64,000 bases of DNA from Blastomonas sp. Lineage in GTDB: Bacteria; Pseudomonadota; Alphaproteobacteria; Sphingomonadales; Sphingomonadaceae. The stretch spans positions 34,840 through 98,839 of the forward strand of contig NZ_JAUCZC010000016.1 of NCBI RefSeq assembly GCF_030373265.1, given 5' to 3'. Every line of letters starts with the position of its first letter. The stretch's first letter is position 1. Shown here piece by piece: positions 55,063 to 63,098 of the stretch. The notes below the pieces were generated by a model. That model made no database searches and had not been told where the DNA came from. It was given only the letters and a program-made list of their open reading frames with translations. The position numbers and the translations under genes are program-made.

Positions 55063-55985
55063 TTCGCTCCTCCGGCGATCACATGCGCCAGATATTCGGG
55101 GTCAAAGGGTCTGAGGTCGTCGATGGTTTCGCCCACGCCGATAGCGTGGATGGGAAGACCGAATTTCTCTGCTGCTGCCACCAGGATGCCACCGCGCGCG
55201 GTGCCATCCAGTTTTGTCATCACAAGACCGGTAACGCCCGCGACCTCCTTGAAGGTCTCGATCTGCGACAGGGCGTTCTGTCCGTTGGTCGCATCGAGCA
55301 CCAGCACCACGTCGTGCGGCGAGGCGGGGTTGAGGCGGCCGAGCACGCGGCGGATCTTGGAAAGCTCGTCCATCAGCTCGCGCTTGTTCTGCAACCGGCC
55401 CGCAGTGTCGACGATCAGCACGTCGATGCCGGTGGCGGTCGCCTGCTTGACCGCGTCGAACACGATGCCCGCCGCGTCGCCACCTTCCTTGCCGCTGACG
55501 ATCGGGATGCCAAGGCGGTCCGCCCAAATCTTGAGCTGGCCGATCGCGGCGGCCCGGAAGGTATCGCCCGCCGCCAGCATCACGCCGTAATCCTGCTCTT
55601 GGAAAAGGTGCGCCAGCTTGGCGATGGTGGTGGTCTTGCCCGATCCGTTGACGCCGATCACCAGGATCACCTGCGGACGCGGGAAGGCGATGATGTCGAG
55701 CGGCTCGGCCACGGTGCGCAGTGACTTGGCGATTTCCTCGCCGACGATCTCGCGCAGGCCATCCTCGTCGAGCCCGCGCTCGAAGCGTCCTTCGGAGAGG
55801 CGCGCGCGGACCTTGCCCGCCATTTGCGGCCCAAGATCGCTGACGATCAGTGCTTCCTCGATCTCGTCGAGCTGATCTTCATCGAGCCGCGACTTGGTGA
55901 CCAGCCCGGTGATGTTCTGGGTCAGCTTGTCCGACGTCTTGCGAAAGCCGCCGAGCAGGCGCTCGCTCCAGCTATTCTCGCTCAT
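55059..55985 (-). CDS. ftsY: Signal recognition particle receptor FtsY
   Basis: GTPase that receives ribosome-Ffh complexes at the membrane for cotranslational insertion. The 308-residue form lacks the long acidic A domain of E. coli FtsY. The NG core is complete: G1 GVNGSGKTTT, DTFRAAAIGQLKIWA, G3 DTAGRLQNK, G4 TKLDGTARGG and G5 GVGETIDDLRPF. The N domain is about 1-95. ATG 55985 overlaps the mtaB stop (ATGA). Its partner ffh lies 4 kb downstream. Confidence 0.96.
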   Translation of the reverse strand: MSENSWSERLLGGFRKTSDKLTQNITGLVTKSRLDEDQLDEIEEALIVSDLGPQMAGKVRARLSEGRFERGLDEDGLREIVGEEIAKSLRTVAEPLDIIAFPRPQVILVIGVNGSGKTTTIAKLAHLFQEQDYGVMLAAGDTFRAAAIGQLKIWADRLGIPIVSGKEGGDAAGIVFDAVKQATATGIDVLIVDTAGRLQNKRELMDELSKIRRVLGRLNPASPHDVVLVLDATNGQNALSQIETFKEVAGVTGLVMTKLDGTARGGILVAAAEKFGLPIHAIGVGETIDDLRPFDPEYLAHVIAGGAK

Positions 55986-57256
55986 ATATCCATCTCCGCT
56001 GTCAGCGTATCGCCGTGCTGGCCCGTGATCGCCACTGGCACGATCCTTCCGATATGGGAAGCTTGGGCCTGAGGCAAAGCGATGCGCACAAAGTTTTCGC
56101 CATGGCCGGTGCGTCCGTCGCGCTCGACCAGCAGGTTCTGGCGGCTGCCGACGAGGGTCTGTTTCCACCGCGCAGCGCGGGCCTGAGCCGCATGGCGCAT
56201 CTCGGCGGCACGCGCCTTGACCAGCGCTCGGTCGAGCTGCGGCATGCGTGCAGCAGGCGTCCCGGCGCGGGGCGAGAAGGGAAAGATATGGCCGTGGACA
56301 ACATCGCAGGCGTCGAGGATTGAAAGGTTCTGCGCGTGCATCGCCTCGTCCTCGGTCGGAAAGCCCGCGATCAGATCGGCGCCGATGGCGATGGCAGGAC
56401 GCCTGGCCTTCAACCGCTCGACCAACCCGGTGGCGTCGCTACGGGAATGGCGGCGCTTCATTCGCTTGAGGATCATGTCGTCGCCGGACTGCAGCGACAG
56501 GTGCACATGCGGCATGATGCGCGGCTCGCCGGTGATCAGGTCGAATAACCGGTCGTCCACCTCCACCCCGTCGAGCGAGGACAGACGCAGGCGCTGCAAG
56601 TCCGGCACCAGCTTGAGGATGCGTTCGACCAGCATGCCCAATGTGGGTGATCCGGGCAGGTCTGGGCCATAGCTGGTGACGTCCACCCCGGTGAGCACGA
56701 CCTCGGCATAGCCGCGATCGACCAGGCCGCGCACCGCATCGACCACCGCGCCTGCCGGCACCGAGCGGCTGTTGCCGCGGCCATAGGGAATGATGCAGAA
56801 GGTGCAACGATGATCGCAGCCGTTCTGAACTTCCACGAAAGCGCGGGCATGTTCGGCAAAGCTGGTGACCATGTGCGGCGCGGTCTGGCGCACGGCCATG
56901 ATATCGGAGACCCGCGCCTTCGCGTTGGCGCGCGGGTCGAAGCTTGTGGGATCGAGCTTGTCGATATTCCCCAGCACACGATCCACCTCGGGCATGGCTG
57001 CAAACATCGCCGGATCGGTCTGCGCGGCACATCCGGTGACGATGACCTGTGCATCGGGTCGCCCCTTGCGCGCCTTGCGGATGGCCTGGCGAGTCTGGCG
57101 CACCGCCTCGTTGGTCACCGCGCAGCTGTTGATCACGATGACGTCGCTGCGCCCGGCGAGAAGGCCACGCATTGCCTCGCCTTCGGCAATGTTGAGGCGG
57201 CAGCCCATCGAGACGATCTCGAGGCCGCGGGTGGCGGGATTGGTGGTGGCGGGCAT
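55982..57256 (-). CDS. mtaB: tRNA t6A37 methylthiotransferase MtaB
   Basis: Radical-SAM enzyme that adds a methylthio group to t6A37 of tRNAs reading A-starting codons. The 424 residues have the N-terminal methylthiotransferase cysteines (MGCRLN, INSCAVTNEA, VTGCAAQ), the radical-SAM triad CDHRCTFC, and the blocks LTGVDVTSYG, RLSSLDG and HLSLQSGDD. A C-terminal TRAM-like segment follows. It lies between dapF (5-bp gap) and ftsY (ATGA overlap). Confidence 0.94.
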   Translation of the reverse strand: MPATTNPATRGLEIVSMGCRLNIAEGEAMRGLLAGRSDVIVINSCAVTNEAVRQTRQAIRKARKGRPDAQVIVTGCAAQTDPAMFAAMPEVDRVLGNIDKLDPTSFDPRANAKARVSDIMAVRQTAPHMVTSFAEHARAFVEVQNGCDHRCTFCIIPYGRGNSRSVPAGAVVDAVRGLVDRGYAEVVLTGVDVTSYGPDLPGSPTLGMLVERILKLVPDLQRLRLSSLDGVEVDDRLFDLITGEPRIMPHVHLSLQSGDDMILKRMKRRHSRSDATGLVERLKARRPAIAIGADLIAGFPTEDEAMHAQNLSILDACDVVHGHIFPFSPRAGTPAARMPQLDRALVKARAAEMRHAAQARAARWKQTLVGSRQNLLVERDGRTGHGENFVRIALPQAQASHIGRIVPVAITGQHGDTLTAEMDI

Positions 57257-57261
57257 CGGCG

Positions 57262-58065
57262 TCAGAGGGTGATCTCGCCGGTGAAAACATGCGTCGCCGG
57301 GCCGCTCATCGATACGGTGTTGCCGGGCTGCCAGTCGATGATCAGCGTGCCGCCGGGAAGATGCACCTGCACCGGACCCGTCACCAGCTTGCGACGGATC
57401 GCGGCTACCGCGGTCGCGCACGCGCCGGTGCCGCAGGCCAGCGTCAGCCCGGTGCCGCGCTCCCAGACGCGCAGATGGATGCCATCGTCTGCAAGGTGCG
57501 CGACGTTAACATTGACGCGTTCGGGAAACAGCGGGTCATGCTCAATCAGCGGCCCCAGCCGTTCCAGATCCACTGCGGCGCTGTCGTTCACGAAGACGAT
57601 GACGTGCGGATTGCCCATGCTGACAGCGGCGGGATCGGTCAGCTCCTCCCAGCCGACCGGCAGATGTGCGGTGTCCATGGGATAGGCGAGGGGGATCGCG
57701 TCCCACTCCAGCCCCGGCAGCCCCATGTCGATGGTCACCGCGCCATCGCCCAGCGTCCCGCGCAGCAGCCCGGCGCCGGTCTCGATCAGCACATCGCGCC
57801 CGGCGAGCGCGACGACGCAGCGCGTGGCATTCCCGCATGCGCTGACTTCGCTCCCGTCGTGGTTGAAGATCCTCATGGCAAGATCGGCAGTGCCAGATGG
57901 GCTGGCGGCGGTCATGACGATCAACTGATCGCAGCCGATACCCCTGTGGCGATCGGCGAGGGCGCGCACCTGATCCGCGCTTAGCGCAAGGTCGTGCTCG
58001 CGGGCATCGAAAATGACGAAGTCATTGCCGAGGCCGTGCATCTTGTGAAAACGGTGGTGCGCCAT
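57262..58065 (-). CDS. dapF: Diaminopimelate epimerase
   Basis: Interconverts LL- and meso-diaminopimelate for lysine and peptidoglycan. The 267 residues have both catalytic cysteines, in VSACGNATRCV and LACGTGACATAV, plus HKMHGLGNDFVIFDAR at the start and MGNPHVIVF in the middle. First gene of the leftward dapF-mtaB-ftsY-yciB operon, preceded by a 72-bp gap to the GGDEF/EAL gene. Confidence 0.95.
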   Translation of the reverse strand: MAHHRFHKMHGLGNDFVIFDAREHDLALSADQVRALADRHRGIGCDQLIVMTAASPSGTADLAMRIFNHDGSEVSACGNATRCVVALAGRDVLIETGAGLLRGTLGDGAVTIDMGLPGLEWDAIPLAYPMDTAHLPVGWEELTDPAAVSMGNPHVIVFVNDSAAVDLERLGPLIEHDPLFPERVNVNVAHLADDGIHLRVWERGTGLTLACGTGACATAVAAIRRKLVTGPVQVHLPGGTLIIDWQPGNTVSMSGPATHVFTGEITL

Positions 58066-58137
58066 GGCCGCGCTTTAGACGCTGGGATGCAGATTGAGAA
58101 GGCTTATCGGGACCATCCCAGCCGTGCAGCCGGGCGA

Positions 58138-59841
58138 TTATTCGCCCAGAGCAGCGCGGCGCTGGGGTTCGGTGAGCCCGGCCAGCTCGTCGAATGTCTG
58201 GGCATCGGTTTCAATCCGCGGCTGGACCGGATGACCCAGCATGTTGCGGTCGGCAAGCAAGCGACGCGCTTGCTCGACCGAGAGCGGCTGGCCGAAATGA
58301 AAGCCCTGACCCTTGGCACAGCCGATTGCGGTCAGATGTGCGATCAGGTCGCCATCCTCGATCCCCTCGGCGGTGATCGGCAGGCCCATGGATTCACCCA
58401 GCAAAGCAATGGTCTGGACGATCGCGCGGCTCTCCTTGCTCTCGTTCATCGAGGTGACGAAGCTGCGGTCGATCTTGATTCGGTCGAACGGCAGCGCGCG
58501 CAGATGCGCCAGCGAGCTGTAGCCGGTGCCGAAATCGTCGAGCGCGACCCGCACACCCTGGTTCTTCAGGCTGCCGATGATCGACTGCGCCAGCCCCATG
58601 TTCTCGAACAGGCAGCTTTCGGTGATCTCGATCTCGAGCCGGCTGGCGGGAAAGCCGGTTTCGACCAGCAGTTTGACGATCTTCTGCGCGAGCCACGGAT
58701 CGCGCAGCTGCACCGGCGAGATATTGACCGAGATGGTCAGGCTCTGGTCCCAGTTGCGGGCATCTTCCATCGCCTGGCGGATGACGCAGGCCGACAGGTC
58801 GCCGATCATGCCGGTGTCCTCGGCGATGGGAATGAAGATGTCGGGAGCGATCTGCCCGAGCTCGGGCGAGTTCCAGCGCGCGAGCACCTCGAAGCCGATC
58901 AGCGTTCCCGAGGCGAGGTCGATCTGCTGTTCGTAATAGGGCACGAATTCGCCGCGTCCGATGCCGACGCGCATGCCCGATTCGATCTTGTTGCGGAACT
59001 GGACTTCGCTTTCCATGCGCGGGTCAAACCAGCAATAGCGGTTCCGCCCGTGCTTCTTGCTGGCATACATTGCGATGTCGGCGCGGCGCATCAGCACATC
59101 AAGGCTGTTGTCGCACAGATCCGCGCGCGCGATGCCGATCGATGCAGTGACAGTGAGCTCGGCATCGCCATGGCCGATCGGACCGATGATCGGCTGGCTG
59201 ACCTGCTCGATCATGTCCTCTGCCACGCGCTGAACCGTTTCGGGGAAATCGGCATCGAAGATGAAGGTGCAGGCGAACTCGTCGCCTCCCAGTCGCGCGA
59301 CATGGCTGTTGGGGGGCATCGTCGCCTTGAGCCGCCGGGCAACTTCCACCAGCACCTTGTCGCCGGCATCATGGCCCTGAATGTCGTTGATGTTTTTGAA
59401 GTTATCGAGGTCGAGCATCAGATACGCGACGGTCATTTCGCGCCTGGATGCCTGCGCGATCAGGCTCGAGGTTGCTTCGCCGATCGCGCGCCGGTTGAGG
59501 CACCCGGTCAGCGGATCGGTGACCGCGAGCGTCTTGGCCTGCTCTTCGGCGTTCTTGTGATGCGCGATCTCCTGATGGAGCTCGTTGTACCGGCGCCATG
59601 CAAAGATGATCAGCGCGATGTTGAGCAGCAGCGCCGTGACGGCAATATTGTCCGGCGATACGGGAAAGCCTCTGAAACGAAACACGACCGTAGGCAAAAT
59701 GCTGCCTGCGGTGCCGACAAACATCAGCAGTGCGGCGGTCATGATGCCGCCGGCGATGAAATCGCGTCCCTGCACCGCGCGGTGGGCGAGAGCCTCTGCA
59801 CGGGCGAAATTCGAGGGATCGGTTTTCACGTTTCGCACCAT
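58138..59841 (-). CDS. Membrane GGDEF/EAL cyclic-di-GMP enzyme
   Basis: A 567-residue protein with two N-terminal transmembrane helices (GGIMTAALLMFVGTAGSILP and VTALLLNIALIIFAW). The GGDEF domain (about 110-280) has DPLTGCLNRRAI and LGGDEFAC; the EAL domain (about 290-550) starts IGFEVLARW (EVL) and holds VNISPVQL, EITES, LDDFGTGYSSL and IKIDRSFV. Both active sites look intact, so it may make and break c-di-GMP. ATG 59841 sits 4 nt after GAGGGG; 59844 is an in-frame alternative. Confidence 0.92.
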   Translation of the reverse strand: MVRNVKTDPSNFARAEALAHRAVQGRDFIAGGIMTAALLMFVGTAGSILPTVVFRFRGFPVSPDNIAVTALLLNIALIIFAWRRYNELHQEIAHHKNAEEQAKTLAVTDPLTGCLNRRAIGEATSSLIAQASRREMTVAYLMLDLDNFKNINDIQGHDAGDKVLVEVARRLKATMPPNSHVARLGGDEFACTFIFDADFPETVQRVAEDMIEQVSQPIIGPIGHGDAELTVTASIGIARADLCDNSLDVLMRRADIAMYASKKHGRNRYCWFDPRMESEVQFRNKIESGMRVGIGRGEFVPYYEQQIDLASGTLIGFEVLARWNSPELGQIAPDIFIPIAEDTGMIGDLSACVIRQAMEDARNWDQSLTISVNISPVQLRDPWLAQKIVKLLVETGFPASRLEIEITESCLFENMGLAQSIIGSLKNQGVRVALDDFGTGYSSLAHLRALPFDRIKIDRSFVTSMNESKESRAIVQTIALLGESMGLPITAEGIEDGDLIAHLTAIGCAKGQGFHFGQPLSVEQARRLLADRNMLGHPVQPRIETDAQTFDELAGLTEPQRRAALGE

Positions 59842-60245
59842 CATTCCCCTCAGCCGGCCTGGAGTATCCGGCTGAATGGCAAGGAGCCTACGCCGCGAGC
59901 GTTAAAACATCGTTTACGCTTGGACAGAGTGCCCAGCGCACTTGTCAGCCTTTCCGCGCCACACGATGGTAAACGCACCGTTAGGGGTTGCCGTCCGCCA
60001 GCCACCGTTGCCGCAGGGGTTGCAAGCCTGCGGCGGTTGCGCTAATGGCCCGCCCAGCCTGTGCGCACCCGATTGCGTGCTGGCACCCAGTCCAGCCGCT
60101 AGAACCGCAGTCGCGGTCCATGCGCGCGCCGGTCGGCGAGGTTTCGCCCACCGGCGTTTTGTGCGTTTGGTACAAAGCTGGATCGGGCGGTGGTTGATCA
60201 TGTCGGGGCAACGGGCCATTTGGGCGGGCAGAAGGAGAAGCGGAT
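59842..60245. other. Intergenic region upstream of ffh
   Basis: A 404-bp gap between the divergent GGDEF/EAL and ffh starts. Short open frames here lack codon bias and ribosome-binding sites. I see no tRNA (no TTCGA-type T arm) and no signal-recognition-particle RNA signature. It holds a possible CtrA-like site (59902-59916) and a GGAG ribosome-binding site before ffh. It may contain two promoters, but none can be placed with confidence. Confidence 0.5.
59902..59916. promoter_or_regulatory. Possible CtrA-like site
   Basis: TTAA, 7 bp, then TTTA, centred about 65 bp upstream of the GGDEF/EAL gene. This is one mismatch from TTAA-N7-TTAA. Cell-cycle control of a c-di-GMP enzyme would fit alphaproteobacterial biology, but a chance match cannot be excluded. 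Confidence 0.25.
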
Positions 60246-61745
60246 ATGTTCGATAATCTGACTGATCGCCTTGGCGGCGTGTTCGACAAGCTGCGCGGCC
60301 GTGGTGCGCTCAAGGAAGAGGACGTCCGTGCAGCGATGCGCGAGGTCCGCATCGCGCTGCTCGAAGCCGATGTCGCCTTGCCCGTGGTGCGCGATTTTAT
60401 CAACACCGTCACCGAGCAGGCCGTCGGGCAGTCGGTGCTCAAGTCGGTCGCGCCGGGCCAGCAGGTCGTCAAGATCGTCAACGACGCACTGACCGAGATG
60501 CTGGGCTCCGAAGCCAGCGACCTCGACCTGGCTGTCGCCCCGCCCGCGGTGATCATGATGGTCGGCCTGCAGGGCTCGGGCAAGACCACCAGCACCGCCA
60601 AGATCGCCAAGCTGCTCAAGGAAAAGCACGGCAAGAAGGTCATGATGGCCTCGCTCGATGTGCAGCGCCCTGCCGCGCAGGAGCAGCTCAAGGTGCTCGG
60701 CGAGCAGATCAGTGTTGCCACGCTGCCGATCGTTGCCGGTCAGATGCCGGTCGATATCGCGCGGCGCGCGCTGCAATCGGCCAAGCTGCAGTCGTTCGAT
60801 GTCGTGATGCTCGATACGGCTGGCCGTCTGCACGTCGACCAGCAGCTTATGGACGAGATGAAGGCGGTCGCCACCGAGGCGACGCCCAAGGAAATCCTGC
60901 TCGTTGTCGACTCGCTGACCGGCCAGGACGCGGTCAACGTCGCACAGAACTTCTCCGAGCAGGTGCCGCTGACCGGCGTGGTGTTGACCCGCATGGACGG
61001 CGATGCGCGCGGCGGTGCTGCGCTCTCGATGCGCGCTGTCACCGGTCGCCCGATCAAGTTCGTCGGCATGGGCGAAAAGATGGACGCGATCGAGCCGTTC
61101 CATCCTGGCCGGGTCGCAGGCCGCATCCTTGGCATGGGCGATGTCGTCAGCCTGGTCGAGAAAGCCGCTGCGACGGTCGAGAAGGACGATGCGGACAAGC
61201 TCGCCGCCAAGATGTCCAAGGGTCAGTTCGATATGAACGACCTGCGCACGCAGCTGCGCCAGATGACTAAGATGGGCGGGCTCGGCGCGCTCGCGGGCAT
61301 GATGCCGGGCATGAAGAAGGCCAAGGCGGCGATGAGCGCCAGCGGCGTCGACGACAAGGTGCTGGTCCATATGGACGCCATCATCGGTTCGATGACCCCC
61401 AAGGAGCGCGACAAGCCCGCTTTGCTCAACGCCAAGCGCAAGATCCGCATCGCCAAGGGATCGGGTACCACCGTGCAGGACGTCAACCGGGTGCTCAAGA
61501 TGCACCAGGAGATGGAAGGCGCGATGAAGAAGATCCGCAAAATGGGTGGATTGAAGGGTCTTGCCGCCATGTTCGGTGGCGGCGGTGGTGCCGGCGGCAT
61601 GGGTGGTCTGGGCGGTGGCAAGATGCCGAGCGAGGACGACATTGCCGGGCTGCTCGGCGGTGGCGGCGGCAAGGGCATGCCTGGCGGGCTTCCGGGCCTT
61701 CCCAACGGCCTCCCGCCCGGCTTTCAGAATTTCAAGAAAAAGTGA
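60246..61745 (+). CDS. ffh: Signal recognition particle protein Ffh
   Basis: SRP54 GTPase that binds signal sequences together with 4.5S RNA. The 499 residues have the N domain (MFDNLTDRLGGVFDKLRG), G1 GLQGSGKTTSTAK, G3 DTAGRLHVD, G4 TRMDGDARGG, and the methionine-rich M domain (about 320-499) with a Gly-rich tail (GGGGGAGGMGGLGGGK). A GGAG lies 9 nt before ATG 60246. First gene of the ffh-rpsP-rimM-...-trmD cluster; rpsP follows after 35 bp. Confidence 0.96.
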   Translation: MFDNLTDRLGGVFDKLRGRGALKEEDVRAAMREVRIALLEADVALPVVRDFINTVTEQAVGQSVLKSVAPGQQVVKIVNDALTEMLGSEASDLDLAVAPPAVIMMVGLQGSGKTTSTAKIAKLLKEKHGKKVMMASLDVQRPAAQEQLKVLGEQISVATLPIVAGQMPVDIARRALQSAKLQSFDVVMLDTAGRLHVDQQLMDEMKAVATEATPKEILLVVDSLTGQDAVNVAQNFSEQVPLTGVVLTRMDGDARGGAALSMRAVTGRPIKFVGMGEKMDAIEPFHPGRVAGRILGMGDVVSLVEKAAATVEKDDADKLAAKMSKGQFDMNDLRTQLRQMTKMGGLGALAGMMPGMKKAKAAMSASGVDDKVLVHMDAIIGSMTPKERDKPALLNAKRKIRIAKGSGTTVQDVNRVLKMHQEMEGAMKKIRKMGGLKGLAAMFGGGGGAGGMGGLGGGKMPSEDDIAGLLGGGGGKGMPGGLPGLPNGLPPGFQNFKKK

Positions 61746-61780
61746 TTTAAATCTAATTATTTCAGAAAGGTAAGGTTCAC

Positions 61781-62230
61781 ATGTCTATTTCAATGCGTCT
61801 CTCGCGCGGCGGTTCCAAGAAGCGCCCTTATTACAAGATCGTCGTTGCCAACAGCCGTGCGCCGCGCGACGGCAAGTATCTCGAGCAGATCGGCATCTAC
61901 AACCCGCTGCTCGCCAAGGATTCGGGCGAGCGCGTCAAGATCAACGAAGAGCGCGCCAAGCACTGGCTGTCGGTCGGCGCGCAGCCTACCGATCGCGTTG
62001 CCCGCTTCCTCGACACCATGGGCATCAAGGAACGCAAGGCGACCGTGAACATGAAGAAGGGCGAGCCCGGCGAGAAGGCCAAGGAACGCGCTGAAGAAAA
62101 GGCGACCAAGATCGCTGAAGCCGAAGAAGCCGCCAAGGCCGCTGAAGAAGCCAAGAACGCACCGGCTGAAGCGCCTGCTGCCGAAGAAGCACCCGCTGAA
62201 GAAGCTGCTGCAGAACCGGCTGAAGGTTAA
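61781..62230 (+). CDS. rpsP: Ribosomal protein S16 with long acidic tail
   Basis: Small-subunit ribosomal protein. The conserved core is residues 1-85 ([21 protein letters not shown]...EQIGIYNPL...[17 protein letters not shown]). Residues about 95-149 form an Ala/Glu/Lys-rich extension ([19 protein letters not shown]) not present in E. coli S16 (82 residues) but seen in sphingomonads. AGAAAGG lies just before ATG 61781. A large hairpin begins 7 bp after the stop. Confidence 0.96.
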   Translation: MSISMRLSRGGSKKRPYYKIVVANSRAPRDGKYLEQIGIYNPLLAKDSGERVKINEERAKHWLSVGAQPTDRVARFLDTMGIKERKATVNMKKGEPGEKAKERAEEKATKIAEAEEAAKAAEEAKNAPAEAPAAEEAPAEEAAAEPAEG

Positions 62231-62236
62231 CGCTTA

Positions 62237-62338
62237 AAAGCCCCTCCCCTTCAGGGGAGGGGTCGGGGGTGGGGAATGAATTCGGGGCTTGAAGTTTCAG
62301 GCCCCACCCCAACCCCTCCCCTGAAGGAGAGGGGCTTT
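62237..62338 (+). promoter_or_regulatory. Long hairpin between rpsP and rimM covering the rimM ribosome-binding site
   Basis: Left arm starts AAAGCCCCTCCCCTTCAGGG (62237 on); right arm, ending at 62338, reads backwards as its complement, with CCCCTGAAGGAGAGGGGCTTT at the end. Short local hairpins can compete. The rimM ribosome-binding site (GGAGAGGGG) lies in the right arm and rimM ATG begins at 62339. Pairing would hide it. The element belongs to the CCCCTCCCC family found elsewhere in the window. Confidence 0.8.
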
Positions 62339-62812
62339 ATGTCTGACCGCCCGATAACTCTCGCCGTCATCGTCGGCGCGCACGGCATCACCGGCGAGGT
62401 GCGCCTTAAGCTGTTCGGCTCCGGTCTGGACGGGGTGAAGGCCCATAAGAGCTTCAACGACGGCGCGCTGACGCTCAAGACCTTGCGTCCGCAAAAGGAC
62501 CTCGGCATCGCGCGCTTTGCCGAGATCGCCGACCGCAACGCTGCCGAGGCCGCGCGCGGCACCGAACTCACCGTGCCGCGCTCTGCGCTCCCGCCGCTTG
62601 GCGAGGGCGAGTATTATCACGCCGACATGGTCGGGCTTCCGGTGGTGTCCGAAACGGGCGAGCCTTTGGGCACCGTCCGTGCCATCGAGGATTTCGGCGC
62701 CGGCGATCTGCTCGATATCGCCACCCGCGACGGCAAAACGTTCATGGTCCCGGTCGCCGCTGCCGATATCGGGGAGAACCGCATCGCGATTGACCCGATC
62801 TGGGCCGAATAG
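62339..62812 (+). CDS. rimM: Ribosome maturation factor RimM
   Basis: Assembly factor for the 30S head that contacts S19 and 16S rRNA. The 157 residues have the N-terminal RimM domain (LAVIVGAHGITGEVRLKLF...) and the C-terminal PRC-barrel (EYYHADMVGLPVV...GAGDLLDI...FMVPVAAADI). ATG 62339 is the only plausible start, directly after the hairpin described above. Its TAG stop (62810-62812) abuts a GTATATAC motif belonging to the vapBC promoter region. Confidence 0.94.
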   Translation: MSDRPITLAVIVGAHGITGEVRLKLFGSGLDGVKAHKSFNDGALTLKTLRPQKDLGIARFAEIADRNAAEAARGTELTVPRSALPPLGEGEYYHADMVGLPVVSETGEPLGTVRAIEDFGAGDLLDIATRDGKTFMVPVAAADIGENRIAIDPIWAE

Positions 62813-62832
62813 TATATACATCGCGTATATAC
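62812..62832. promoter_or_regulatory. vapBC operator: two GTATATAC half-sites
   Basis: Two copies of the self-complementary GTATATAC (62812-62819 and 62825-62832) are separated by 5 bp, 11 bp upstream of the vapB start and overlapping the last base of rimM. VapB antitoxins of the AbrB type commonly bind such repeated palindromes to repress their own promoter, and the AT-rich repeats could also serve as a -10 element. Confidence 0.6.
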
Positions 62833-62843
62833 AGGAGGCCATG

Positions 62844-63098
62844 ATGGGCAAGGAATACCGCGCAAAGAGCTTCAAGTCGGGCAATTCCGTCGCCATCCGT
62901 ATGCCGGCTGCGCTGGGGATCGAGCCGGACGGCGAATGGTCGGTAGAACACCGGGATAACCAGCTCGTTCTGACTCCGCGAAAGGTTGAGCCTATGCGTC
63001 TCGATGTGGACGCGTTTTGGGGTATGGCAGCCCCTATGGTGCATGTGCCGGCGCCGAAAGAAGATTTTGAGCCCCGGCCCAGCGATCTGCTGCTGTGA
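62844..63098 (+). CDS. vapB: AbrB/VapB-type antitoxin
   Basis: An 84-residue antitoxin. Residues about 1-45 form a SpoVT/AbrB swapped-hairpin DNA-binding fold (YRAKSFKSGNSVAIRMPAAL...EWSVEHRDNQLVLTPRK). The C-terminal part (about 46-84) is where such antitoxins wrap the PIN toxin, ending in [16 protein letters not shown] at 62833-62838 is 5 nt before ATG 62844, so that start is preferred to ATG 62841. Its stop overlaps the vapC GTG (GTGA). It is positioned between rimM and trmD, which is not usual. Confidence 0.87.
   Translation: MGKEYRAKSFKSGNSVAIRMPAALGIEPDGEWSVEHRDNQLVLTPRKVEPMRLDVDAFWGMAAPMVHVPAPKEDFEPRPSDLLL

Noticed and set aside
57994..60045. 683-codon plus-strand open frame opposite the GGDEF/EAL gene
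   Set aside because: The composition is that of an antisense shadow; the opposite strand encodes complete GGDEF and EAL motifs.
59842..60245. tRNA or 4.5S RNA gene before ffh
   Set aside because: Position near ffh suggested it, but no tRNA T-loop, cloverleaf or GGAA-type SRP RNA tetraloop region could be made out.
60261..60721. Minus-strand frame opposite the ffh 5' half
   Set aside because: Ser/Arg-rich antisense composition without motifs, opposite the highly conserved Ffh NG domain.
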